Positions 28,481 through 38,866 of a DNA stretch of 39,297 bases are shown here, piece after piece. The number at the start of each line of letters is the position of its first letter. Positions within the stretch are counted from its first letter, which is position 1. Under the pieces are notes generated by a model. It ran no database searches, was not told the DNA's origin, and saw nothing but the letters and a program-made list of their open reading frames with translations. The DNA is taken from positions 1,833,675-1,872,971 of the forward strand of contig JAHNZQ020000016.1 in the NCBI GenBank assembly GCA_019155205.2. Reading direction: 5' to 3'. This DNA comes from Gracilaria vermiculophylla (taxonomy: Eukaryota; Rhodophyta; Florideophyceae; Gracilariales; Gracilariaceae). The position numbers and the translations under genes are program-made.

Positions 28481-31270
28481 ATGAACCGTGAAACGCTGCT
28501 GGCTGTGCCGGATACCTTATTACCAGGAGCTGGGCCATCAGCAGCCATTAAGGTGGCGTTCCAACGGGCGGAATCGGTAATGTGCTACTGTCAGCCCTCC
28601 TCTCGAGGTAGTAAAAAACAACGTCCGTTAGGAGTTTTTGTTTACTCCAAAGGTGCGTGTTCCTAAAGGTGGTCTCCAGTATACGCTGTCGCGTGCTGGG
28701 GGAATTCTTAAAGCGGATCTGTACACACCATGCGGAGAGGGAGGTTCACTGTGCGGACAACGCTCCTACAGACACAGCTATGATGCGACCTGGGGATCGG
28801 CGGCTTAGAAACCTGCGTTGATCGATAACAGACTCCAACAGGAAAAGTAGATGAAGACTCAAGTGTGCTTTTCTTTACTTCCGCAGAGGTGGAGTGCCAG
28901 CGGCAGATTAAGTATCAAGCCGGGAGCCCTCCTCGGCAGGTCTCCCTACTGTAGTAATTACCTGCATAAATTAACTAAAATACATAATAATTCTACCGTC
29001 CCGTAAGGATACTGTAGCGCACGCGGACAGGATTATTCACCACGTGGCTCAGCTAAAAAAATACGAGCTCTCCTTAGTAATATTATACCTTAAGGCCAAG
29101 CCACCCAATTTCGTAGGAGCCACTGTACTACAGGTAACAAAAAGCAGACGTGGTTCGTTTGGAAGATCAAATTCGCAATTTGGGGCACACCCAGGCAGTC
29201 CTGGCTGATGAACTCGAGTCCTACCGAAGGCACTCGGAGATTCTGCTAACGAATGTCGCCGAGGAGTTCCGCGTGCCACAGTCTGATGTCAATACGATCC
29301 TCGAAGGGTTTTTCCCACCGGTGTCCTACGTCTAGAACATTGGTGACCGAATAAATCATGTACTAGTCCGCCTGCAGGCGCTTGAGAAAGCTGTGCTTGC
29401 TTCCGCCCCGTCGGCAAGAACCGCTAGCTCTCAATATGAAAAACGGCTGGAGGTTCGGAATGGCCGCAAAAAGCGGAGTAATCGAAAGAACCGCGGGCAA
29501 GACAAAAACTCTTCTTCTGACTCGAAATCTACTTCTATTGATTCTGAGCCCTCAAAGAGTAACTGCGACCATGACCACTCGGAGCAGAGTTCCCATATTA
29601 TGCATTCATTGATCCCCTATGGGGCAATCCGATCCCGGTCGAAGTGTAGGAGATACCCTGGGATTCATCCGTTCGAGCTAATTCCTTCCCTGTACAAGAA
29701 GCTGGTTTAATACCAGTATTATCCGTTAGAAGATTACTCTTAAGTCAGGACACCCCGTGTCACGGGCGAGGTGAAGGACTGCATCACACGGATACAGATC
29801 TCCATTAGGAACCAGAATTCTACTGCAGATGATCCTAATTTGGTGCTAGATTTCCTAGCCCGCTTTGTCGTGGAAGCCCATATCCGCAATATATATGAGG
29901 CCCAGGCATATCTGGCAATACCATATTTCTTACGAGAAGTCGCTAAAGACCAATTCCTCTGGGTTCGAGGTTCATCTTGGGCGTCCGAGGGAGGGGCCAC
30001 CTGCTGGCCTGAGGCCGTGCAGTACCTCTTGCGTTCTTATGCGCCTAATATCACCTTTGAATCGGCTACTCTCCCACTCGGCGATACTCTTCAGCGCGAT
30101 GGAGAGCTGGAGACCAAATATTCGGCACGCCCGAACAAGGCTGTTCACCGCTGTAGAAATGTTTATTCTGCAGGGGATCGGTGCACGATGTTCATTGGTG
30201 GGTTGGATCCGGCGAATAAGACGCTCGTTGGCCGTCATCGGAAAATTCATCCTAGGGTGGGATACTTGGAGCTGATCCAATTCGCTCGTGCAGAGGGAGA
30301 CGTACTCTGTGCGAGAAACTCCGGTTACCGGCAGAAGGGGGCGAAGGCACTGATGATCTGTTCAGGTACATTCTCCCTTTCACCGGGAGCCAGTGATACT
30401 CTCAAACCGGGGCATGACGGGGTACATCTTCTCCACAATGAGAGTCGGTCAGTCCCGACATCGGAATGACCAACTACGAAGGAAGGCTCGTATGGAACAG
30501 AAATGAAAGCTCCACAGGAGGCAGAGGCTCTACATAAGTAATTATGAGGCCCCAGAAGCACGCCTGATGTATGCCAACGGGATGATGAGGGTTCAGCACC
30601 ATGCTTCGGTTGAAAACCAAAATCCCGGGAGGTCAGCCAAAAACTGAACCGCCGCTCTCCGAGTTCCTTCGTCTGAAGTTGTCTACCACTTGTGCTACAC
30701 TGGTGGGCACACCTCCCCGCGGTTTCTTCTTCCGTTAAATGAGATGGAACAGGTGGTGGCCAACTATAAAGCACTGCTTTGGAAAGAGAAGACGGAAGTC
30801 CCAATGACATCGTACTGCCATACAAAAACGGATTTCCCCAACGCGTTGGCTCACACCCCACTTTCGTGGCAGCAGCGAACCCCATAGACGACAGAATGCT
30901 TTGCCAAACCCAATGGGAATCTTAGATACGCCACTTGCGTGGTAAACTACCGGCTACGGGATGGGGCACTCGTTGTGAAGGAATCAGAGCGTGAGCCCGA
31001 AGCGAAACCAGTTCATGGAAAAAAACTCAGAGAGTCTCTCCATAGAGAGAGGCGTTCTCAAAAGTTACACTGACGACGCCCGAGGCGCCACCGCCTTGTT
31101 CTTCGGTGAAAACCGTCTCGAAGAGAAACACCACAGACGCAGACTCTGAGCACTTAGGTGTTCTCCGTGGACTGTTGAGATGGAAAAACCATTACCGGAT
31201 CCCGGATCGAGTCTTAGTGATGGTGAAACGAAAGTGTAAGGTTGTTGCTGATCTCGAACCACACACGCAG
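28481..31270 (+). pseudogene. Gag polyprotein (E3), interrupted by a solo LTR
   Basis: The ATG at 28481 (MNRETLLAVPDTLLPGAGPS) precedes the solo LTR. After it comes a coiled-coil-like stretch (VRLEDQIRNLGH, VLADELESYRR) at 29150-29335; then a Lys/Arg/Ser patch (NGRKKRSNRKNRGQDKNSSS, about 29455) like that of E2; the capsid core at 29771-30469 (DDPNLVLDFLARFVVEAHIR, WPEAVQYLLRSYAPN), clearly homologous to E1/E2 capsid; and a cysteine/histidine stretch near 30690 (LCYTGGHTSPRF), a weak counterpart of the E1/E2 cysteine motif. Frameshifts and stops are common after 30470. Confidence 0.75.
28581..29132 (-). mobile_element. Solo LTR of the E2 family inside E3 gag
   Basis: 552 bp, TGTGCTACTGTCAG ... 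CACTGTACTACA, in the same orientation as the E2 LTRs. It is flanked by perfect 5-bp duplications GGTAA (28576-28580 and 29133-29137). No internal element sequence is attached, and gag homology resumes immediately after it. It is therefore the product of LTR-LTR recombination. Confidence 0.92.
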
Positions 31271-31279
31271 TATTTGGTG

Positions 31280-31706
31280 CGATAAATCACGGTTCTCGAC
31301 ACTGTAGCAGGGCCAAATTACGTCGTCGAGTCAGTACTACCTCCACTTTTGCGCTCTTGCGTTCACAAAGAAGCGGTGCACGATATCTCGGACGCAAAGA
31401 ACAATCCATTACAAACGGTGAAAAACCATTGATCTGGTCGTTTAATTGGGAAAATCGGTATTCAAGCTCACTTTCATTATCTGTCGTTCTCTGGCTGCGC
31501 CAGTCATCCTCGGGTGCGACTACCGTGATGGGTTCCAGGAGGCTACCCATCCTCTTGTGAAACAGGTGGAGTTGGAAAACCGGTCGGCAATCCCCATCGT
31601 CCAACAACCACATCGGAGGAATGCAAAAAAGCAGGTTCCACTGACTGCCGCGCGCAATCGCCACTGGAAACCCGAGAGGGGACCAAGCTCCACTTTGCGG
31701 CATTAG
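31280..31706 (+). pseudogene. Retropepsin-type protease (E3)
   Basis: Active-site block VLDTVAGPNYVVESVLPP at about 31292-31345. The usual DTG is DTV, as in E1. In another frame the C-terminal hydrophobic block FIICRSLAAPVILGCDYRD (about 31467) matches E2 FLVAPNLATHCIL and the family's ILG-D pattern. At least one frameshift separates the two. Confidence 0.75.
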
Positions 31707-32146
31707 TGAGGAACCTCTGCGCCGCGCAGGTCCATATTCATGTCAGCTCCCGTCAACACGGTTTGAGTGTGGTTCATCCCTTGACCTCGTTGTACGAGCG
31801 CAGTGGCCTCGCCGTTGCAATCGGAATTGTGCACGTCATGTGAACCTTCCCTTTTAGGATCCTTGTCGCAAATCTGGGCCACACAGCCCAGTATCTGGCT
31901 AAAAACCAATTGATTGGTTCCGATACGCAACATCCGTTGGCGATGATCCCCACACAGATGACGACCGCCCAAGTTCTTGATCTCGTGCAGTCAGAAGACT
32001 GGAAGGCGCTCGATGCGCCGGCCAATGCCCCACCGAACGGGATCACCGGCTTACCAAAAGATACCTTGCGATAGAGAAAGCCTGATTCCCAGGCTATTAC
32101 GGCCTCCCCGACCCCAAGTCCGACGAGCTACGATCGGAATGATCCC

Positions 32147-33130
32147 GTGAGAGCTCTTGAAGAACTGCACTTGTCCCATGTGCACGTTTTGCATCAGGAG
32201 CGCCTGCGCGTGATGTTGCAGGAATTTACCCCGATGTGGGATGAATTGCTAGGCGAGATTAACCGCACCGAATATCGGATAGATCTGTTCCCAAACAGAA
32301 GGCAAATCGCGCAACCAACTAACAGGGATGGGGTGAGGGCTCGGGAGGAGGGAGGATTCCAAGTGGAGTGCATGCTTCATACCGGAGTCATAGAATCAGC
32401 TCATTATCCGTGGGTGTCCCTCGTGGTCTTCGAGTTTAACACGGGTGGGTCATGGAGGTTCTGCGTGAACTACCTAAGGCTTAATGCCGCAATTATATGT
32501 GATACGTACCCGACTACTCGGATGGACGAGTGCATAGACTCACTCGGTGATGCCACCGTGGTCAAAGCTCTCGACGTCACTTAAGGCTACTGGTACGTCC
32601 CCGTCAGGGAGGAAGACCGTGTAAAAACGGCTTTTATATGCTACTCTGTGCCTTTCCGCTTCAATTGGATGCCTTTTGGTTCGAAAACTGCACCCGCAAC
32701 GTTTCAGAGGACTATCGACGTCCTCATGAACCGTTTCAAATGGCGGACCTGACTTGTGTACTTGGACGACATCATCATCCTTTCCAAAAAATTGGACGAT
32801 CATCTCACCCATGTGCGGGAAGTGATGATGATACTGCGTGACGCACGTATAACCCTGAAGTTCATGGATTTTGAGTTCTTTACCATTCCCGTGAAGTTTC
32901 TGGATCACATTTTCCGTCCCGGACGGCTTATGCTCGAAAGAGTTCGAGTCAAGTCCCTTCGTCCTTATCTCACCGGGGTGCACTACACCATGTGGCTGAT
33001 GAATATTGTCGATCCATCAGGCCGCTTAATGCGGTGGACGCCCCACCTGCCGGAATTCACGTTCGACGTGTTGTACCAAAAGGGCGCACAGAACGTGCAG
33101 GCCAATGACCTTTCAAATTTGCCTGTAAAG
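32147..33130 (+). pseudogene. Reverse transcriptase with internally deleted RNase H (E3)
   Basis: One reading frame with two stops (32582-32584 and 32750-32752). RT blocks: FCVNYLRLNAAI, TYPTTRMDECIDSLGDA, VVKALDVT (first catalytic D), FNWMPFGSKTAPATFQRTID, VYLDDIIILS (YLDD catalytic pair), FLDHIFRPGRL. Then RVRVKS joins directly to LRPYLTG, and soon NIVDPSGRLMRWTPHLPEF and YQKGAQNVQANDLSNL, the last RNase H part. Some 150-200 residues of thumb/RNase H (including the catalytic TDA block) are missing. The surrounding frame is preserved. Confidence 0.85.
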
Positions 33131-35036
33131 GGAGAAGCCATCGTTGACGCCAACGAGAACGAGATCCCTTACTTCCTTACCGACGGGAGTACCGCGGAGG
33201 CTCGGCACTACGCTGCCGATGAGGTTCGCTCTGGCAACATCGACGAGATCCTCGCCTCCGACGACGCCGTGCACGCCGCGCAGGTGAATTTTACGCCAAT
33301 CAGCACGGACTATATGATCCGAGAACAGTTCGGGGACCCATTCTGCATAAAACTATGTGCACATCTGAACGGTGGGGAAGACCTGCCTTTTGGGGTGCAC
33401 GACATGGGCTACCCGGTTCGAAAAATGGAGCGATACAAACAAATTGTGGTGGCTCACTCCGCTCAGCTCAGGTTCCTTCAACTTCCACATTACCATAACC
33501 TTGGTGGATACCCGGGGATGAAAAAAAATTATCTAACCCTTCGCATGGACCTTTATTGGCCTGGGATGGCGGTGAATAGCTACACCGCTGTGCGGTACTG
33601 CACTCAATGCGCAAAGAACCGGGTCAAAATCCGCAGGTATTCCAACAAGATAAAGCTTTTACCTGCCGCTGCTCCTCTCCAGTTCGTCGCGATCGACATT
33701 CTCGGTTCCCTTTTGCAGACGAAGAAGAACAACAACGTTCTGCTCGTAATCACCGACCGCTTCTCGAAGCTTGCTCGGACAGTTATCTGAAGGACGATCT
33801 CGGCTATCGCGGTCACAAAAGCGTTTGTAATGTATTGGGTATATGCTTACGGGCCTCCTTTCGAGGTACCTTCCCACAATGGCAAACAATTCGCATTGCG
33901 ATTCTTTCAAAAAATCTGTCACATACTGGATCTGAGGAATATGTTTAGCACGAGCTATCAACCGCAAACTAACAGAACAGTTGAGCGGTTCAACTGCATA
34001 CTTTTCGCGTCGCTGCGCGACTATATCGGGGGTCACACCACTTTGTGGAATATCTTCACGGATGCCGTAACATTTTTATGCAATACGCATGTACAGTGAA
34101 CCATCGGCCTTACTCCATTCGAGTTGGTCTTATCGCGTACGCTTCTGTGCTTGGCGCTGGAACCGCATGAGCAAGCAGATTCTTTCCATTCAGTAGACGA
34201 ATACTGTCTACGGTGGAAAGATTGGCTTTCCGAGCCCATGATGGTTGCACAGAAAGCGATCGCGGGTGCTCCGGATCTGCCGGTTTGCCAGCTCACGCTT
34301 CTCCGTCCACCTTCCTGTGGAGTGTATTCTCGTCCAATGGTGGCGGCGCGATCATAGGTTACCGCTTCATCTGAAGGAGGGGAAGCCTGCCGCTCAATCG
34401 CTGTTATGAGTTCCCTGCCGTGGCGACAGAACGCCGATGTCGTGCCATTTTCCGCACGGGAAAACAGCGCCGGAAACCTGGAAAAGGAAATGCTTGGGGC
34501 CGCCATTGCGGACGACCCCACGGACGGATCTGTAGAGTCGGAAGCTGCACCCTCGCGAATGCTTATGAACACCCCGGACACAGCGCACTGCGGACGAGCC
34601 TGTTTTACGCACCCGGTTCAAACGCAAACAGTTGGCGCCGTCAAGGACACTACAGCACCGCCTGCTGAGTAGTCGAAAACCGCAATGCAGAACGCCCCAT
34701 CCGGAAAGCCATCCAAACGGGAGTCTCGAACCTCACCAGAACCTCGGAAGACTCGTACGGAAGGCTGTGAAGACAAGAAAACCGAGGGAACGTTTTCCGC
34801 GAAAACCCTGCTGAGGGATATATGGCCCCACGAATGGAATCAGAACGCCCGAGGCGTGATACTAACGCCGCAGGGACGGGAAGTGTACATTCATGAGTAC
34901 GTTCTTGACCGAGTTGTCGGACACGACGTGCGCCCGAAGGGGAGCGCCGGTACCGAGTCCGTTGTTACGGGTATGACCCAAATATGGATACGCTAGAGGC
35001 AATCGAGCATCTACTCCACTCGGCGGTTGAAAAGTA
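33131..35036 (+). pseudogene. Integrase and chromodomain (E3)
   Basis: Same frame as RT to 34357, with stops at 33788, 34097 and 34355. Zinc-binding region at about 33480-33610: LPHYHNLGGYPG (second His replaced by Tyr), YWPGM, CTQCAK. Core: AIDILGSL (first D kept), PSHNGKQF (second D replaced by H), NRTVERFN (E kept). So it is catalytically dead as read. Further on (34685-34996), YIHEYVLDRVVG begins a chromodomain which, after a frameshift near 34943, continues YRVRCYGYDPNMDTLE and IEHLLHSAVEKY. T-L-E stands in place of T-W-E. Confidence 0.8.
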
Positions 35037-35406
35037 TTAACACAAGGCGGGAATCCTTCTGCCGGAGAGACTGGACCAGGCCTAAGTTGGATAAAACACA
35101 TCGAGAACGGAAAATGGTCCAATCAACCGCGAAATGCGATCTTCGACAGTAGGACATGGCCCCAACCTCTCACTTCCATGTCTCTTTTTCGCCCCTTTTC
35201 ACACCCGTCATGGTTTTTTTCATCCAGCTCGCTGGTTTCATGGCGAAATGCGAGTCATCGTGAGCACAGATTTTCCATCGATGGTGGCACATATTCCGAC
35301 ATGAGCCGATGAGCATTGCTTGTCGCGTGCTTTGCGCAAGAGCAAGAACAAGCGCAAGAAAAAAGGCTTCAAGGCGTTTTATTGGAAGACGTAAGTCGTG
35401 CGCATT
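35037..35406. other. E3 segment between chromodomain and aORF 3' end
   Basis: About 370 bp between the convergent integrase and antisense ORF. The aORF C-terminal helix may extend into it in a broken frame, but I could not trace it. No other feature is seen. Confidence 0.35.
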
Positions 35407-37264
35407 TTAGATGCTACCCCACTGGGAGAAGTCTTCATGACGCTCAGCGGTTACTTCTGCCTCTCCAAAGACAAAGGATACCCATCGACGCAGTTTGCAA
35501 GGGCCTCTCGCATCGCGGAAACATTCCCCAAAATCTCGCAAGAACAAAGCCCGACCTCTCGGTGGAACTGCGCGATGACATCGCTTCCAGGCACCGAGTC
35601 TGCAAGGTACGTGGAGAAACCAGTAACTCCCACCATAGGGGGGAGTCAACCGGGTTGCCGCGCGCAAAGAAGGAACTGGAGTAATTTCTTCAGGATCATG
35701 CGCTAGAGCGGCAGTGCTCCCGTGGCGCAGGGCGTCTTTCTCTTTGGAGGTGTACCTCTGAATGGTAGGTGCCATGTTCACCCCGCGGGCGGACTCACCT
35801 GAATCGGGAACAACATCGTCAACCGCTGCAGAGGGATCATGACCCACCAGGAAATCACCCTTCGTGTAGGCGCGGTGATAACCGTCGGCAGCAACATATC
35901 CATAAGGGTGGTTAGGTGGTATCCTCCGGGACGCATTGCGATAGGTCTTTGCCTCAGCATGCCGGATCTACCTGTACTCCAATGCTTCGAAATACACGAA
36001 GTCGCCCGCGTCCGCGGTGGTACGCCCGAGACCAGAACCGGATTTGCAATGCGGCTGGGTTCGCTGGGAATTCTGTTGCGGCAATTCGTCCCAACGGACA
36101 TGCCCGGTGTAATCGAGCAACTACAACAGCGTTTCCTGATTGTATTCACCCCAGTGAGAGATTTTGCATATCCAAGCTACTGATGGATCTCCCCAAGCGT
36201 GGTGGGACATACCAAACACAGTATTGGTCATTTCCGTCGGAAAGGATGTAAGCCGCAGTGCGGACCTCCGACTCCGTGATGACGACGAACCAGTACCCAG
36301 CACAGGGATCGTCAACCGTGGTGGAGCCCATGTACGTCAGGACAGGGGAGAGCTCGACGAACCACCACCAGCATGCATTGGCAGGGGCCCACTAATCTGG
36401 AAATGAGACATACCGCAACTTGTGGTATAGTGGCGTGATGAGCTCGATCTCCGTGTTCTGATAAAGTACGAAAAAGCCGGTTCGGTCTATTTTATACCGA
36501 TCGTCGCTGATGAAATTCTGCAAGATGCGCTGTCGGCTCTGCCAGGAGTGGTACCGAGAATCAGCTCGGATGATAGGCGGCGTACAGCACAAATCCTCTT
36601 GGCATTCCCGGACGCGGCCTCGCCACTTGGCGACTTCCAATTGGTGGTGCATTCTACAGTACCAGACTTCACCGCGCGTTCCCTAGAACAGGACGTCGAA
36701 GTACGCACGGTTTTCCATCAGTGTCTCAAACGGTGCTCGGAACTGCCGGAGGCGCGCAATTCGGATCAACGCGCGCTGGGATTCTTCCAAGGATTTTTCG
36801 CAACGGCGGGTGATGGCATAATACGGTTCCACGATGTGGTTACGCCAGTTCCAGGACACGGTCACTACTCCGGGAATTCCTCCGGGGAGATCGCCCGAGT
36901 TGTCGGTCTACGTTGCAATCAACGGCTCGTCACGGACAGCGATCATATGAAACCACGGAGCGTGCCTGAGCATCGAGGTTCCGCCCCGAGTTCTCGGGTC
37001 GGCCGCGATGATGGCGTCGTTGGTCGACGAGGGTTGTACCGGCGCATGCCCGCGGAACAAAGCACCAATTGTACAGTAAGGAATAGCCGGGTTTCCCGAG
37101 TCAGCCTTGTTCGAGGGCGGAGTGTCCGTACGAGCAGCTGTCGCATCTTCAAGTCCCACGTCGGGTGCTTCCTCTTCAGGCGGAGTGCGGCTACAATGCG
37201 GGATTGGAACCAAGTGGAAGCCGATCACGCCTCTTGCGGGGTGGTTCGGAGTGCGTTCGGACAT
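35407..37264 (-). pseudogene. Antisense accessory ORF (aORF), E3 copy, function unknown
   Basis: Minus strand, thus again antisense to its own element. From ATG 37264 one frame persists to about 36146, then shifts by one and continues to 35407. Motif order follows E2: NPAIPYCTIGALFRG (E2 NPEVYHTSTGASFRP), VSWNWRNHIVEPYY (E2 VAWNDKKRNRVDAY), TGFFVLYQNTEIELIT (E2 FGYFYGWHNTEFHYMP), YWFVVITESEVRTAAYI (E2 FFMLITLTEVAVRSLMAYL), LLDYTGHVRWDELP (E2 LLDYNL.VAWNDTP), GDFVYFEALEYR (E2 GFFWYDYGEDTFHY), EITPVPS (E2 EITPVPV). An extra stretch of roughly 25 residues separates the fifth and sixth blocks. Identity is low but collinear, indicating long conservation of the protein. Only a few stops are present. 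Confidence 0.7.
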
Positions 37265-37424
37265 TGCGCGTTAGTTGGAGACGGTAGCCGAAGCATGCGG
37301 AGAGGATTCGCAAGCAGCGCGTGATAGCCGTCGAGACGGAGTTCCGGAAGCCGGCCAGTAGGGCGTGCTTTTATTACCGCTCTTCGACATGGTTTTTCTT
37401 CGTTGAGGTGCGCGCTCTGTCTTT

Positions 37425-37441
37425 ATGGGGGGGATATAACG
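37425..37441 (+). promoter_or_regulatory. E3 polypurine tract
   Basis: ATGGGGGGGATATAACG directly precedes the 3' LTR start TGCAACG. The G-run before the LTR fits plus-strand priming and confirms E3 plus orientation. Confidence 0.6.
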
Positions 37442-38866
37442 TGCAACGTCCTCCAGAGAGGTTCTTTTTGGCACTTTGCTGGTTCACCGGATTCCGGCTA
37501 GGCCGTAAATTTGAAAACGGTTAATGTCGCAGGCGCGATTCACGTCCGGTTGCACGGTAGACTCCGGGGTAGACGACCCGGTGCGTTTTGCGCGACGTGG
37601 CATGTGCGCTGGATGGCCTCCCGGCACGCGTGCGGCAACCGCGCGAGAACCGCCGGATACAGTATGGGTGTCCGATGGCACTTGCTTCCCTCGGTCATTT
37701 TAGCATTTTCGATATTTATTTATTTATTTTGGCTATTTCGGTCTTTGGGCTACAGCACTTAGCGCGACCGCACTCCGGCCGTCGCAATCAGTAAAACGTA
37801 CCAAGCGGGATCTCTGGTTTAAAATTTTCACCCAAGCCGGTAGCTCTCTCCACAATGGAGAAGTACGGCGTGGACTACAGAAGTCAACCACCCGTGACGC
37901 CAAGAACCATTGTCTGGACTATTTTTTTCTCCTTTCCGGTTTGCCCTTGTCCGAGGTTAACCCCACCGGACGTCCGATATGTATTACAGTGAATTTTAAG
38001 GTGATATTGTGGTGTGGCTTTGCGACGGGTTATTCCTAAGGAGGGCTCGTATTTTATTAACTGAGGCACGTGGTGCATAATGCGGCCCACGTGCGCTATA
38101 ATACCTTTGGGAAACGGTAGAATATAGATTTATTTAAGTTCATTGTTGCAGGTAGTTACTACAGTAGTGGGACCCGCCGAGGCGGGCTCCTGGCATGATA
38201 CTTAATCTGCCGGTCAAGCTCCAGATATGGAGAGGTACACCAAGAACCCTTGAGTCAACGTCTAATTTTCCGGTTGGAGACTCTCGTCGGACATCCTTAG
38301 GTTTCTAAGCCGCCGATCCCCTGGTTGCCTCGTAGCAGTGCCTGTAAGAGCATTATGCGCCCAGTGAACATTCCTCTCCACTTGATGTTTGCGGATACCC
38401 TTTCAGAATTCCCCCAGCTCGTGACGGCGATTACTGGAGACTACCATTAGAACCTTGCACCTTTGGAGTCAACAAAAACTCCTAACGGACGTCGTGCACT
38501 ACGGTCTCGAAAGAAGAACTGACGGTACCCAACGATATACCCCTTTTCGGACTACGTCCCCCACCCACTCCACGCGACTTGCCCAATTCCGGCGCTGCCC
38601 AATATAATACCCAGCCACGCCGAGATGCGCCGATATATTACAGAAGAATCTCTCCAGACTGACGGAAAATGCCTCAATCATAGAACTTGTAGGATCCCCT
38701 GTTTCTTCGTTTGAATTTCTCCTGCACCCATTGATATATCTTGGCCCTGGACTAACACCTGATCCGTAAGGCACGCCCGAGGAAGGCTCTGCCTCTGATC
38801 CATCTCGCTAGAGGAAGGTTGCAAAAATTGTTCGCGTTAATTTTTCCTTTGGGGTATTGCACTACA
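37442..38866 (+). repeat. E3 3' LTR, interrupted by a solo LTR
   Basis: TGCAACG ... GCACTACA. 867 bp once the solo LTR at 37980-38532 and one target copy are removed, against 869 bp for the 5' LTR. It holds the empty E1 target (GATATATTACAG at 38632-38643). Confidence 0.88.
37980..38532 (+). mobile_element. Solo LTR of the E2 family inside the E3 3' LTR
   Basis: 553 bp reading TGTATTACAGTG ... CTGACGGTACCCAA, the reverse complement of the E2 LTR orientation on the plus strand. It is flanked by perfect 5-bp duplications CGATA (37975-37979 and 38533-38537). The uninterrupted counterpart in the E3 5' LTR lies near 7157-7167. Confidence 0.92.

Larger units (their letters stand above)
6629..38866 (+). 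mobile_element. Gypsy/chromovirus-type LTR retrotransposon E3, split by nested insertions
   Basis: Plus-oriented element spanning 32.2 kb because of insertions. Parts in order: 5' LTR (6629-7267 + 17466-17695), leader (17696-17835 + about 28382-28480), gag (28481-28580 + 29138 to about 31270), protease, RT, truncated RNase H, integrase with chromodomain (to about 35040), an antisense ORF (37264-35407), polypurine tract, and 3' LTR (37442-37979 + 38538-38866). Without E1, E2 and the two solo LTRs it measures about 10.4 kb. The left flank is Tc1 copy T4. No matching target duplication is visible (tgaag on the left, gttgt on the right), so one end may have been exchanged or mutated. Confidence 0.85.

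Noticed and set aside
17836..29132. Tandem array or satellite made of the recurring ~550-bp unit
   Set aside because: Spacing, TG...CA ends, adjacent polypurine tract and primer site, and 5-bp duplications show the units are LTRs rather than tandem repeats.
30325..30885. 186-residue minus-strand frame over E3 gag
   Set aside because: Plus-strand capsid homology to E1 and E2 explains this region; the minus frame shows no motif and no relation to the aORF.
36548..37324. 258-residue open frame on the plus strand in the E3 3' region
   Set aside because: The minus strand at the same place carries the aORF motifs shared with E1 and E2. The plus frame has no counterpart in the other elements and is a shadow.
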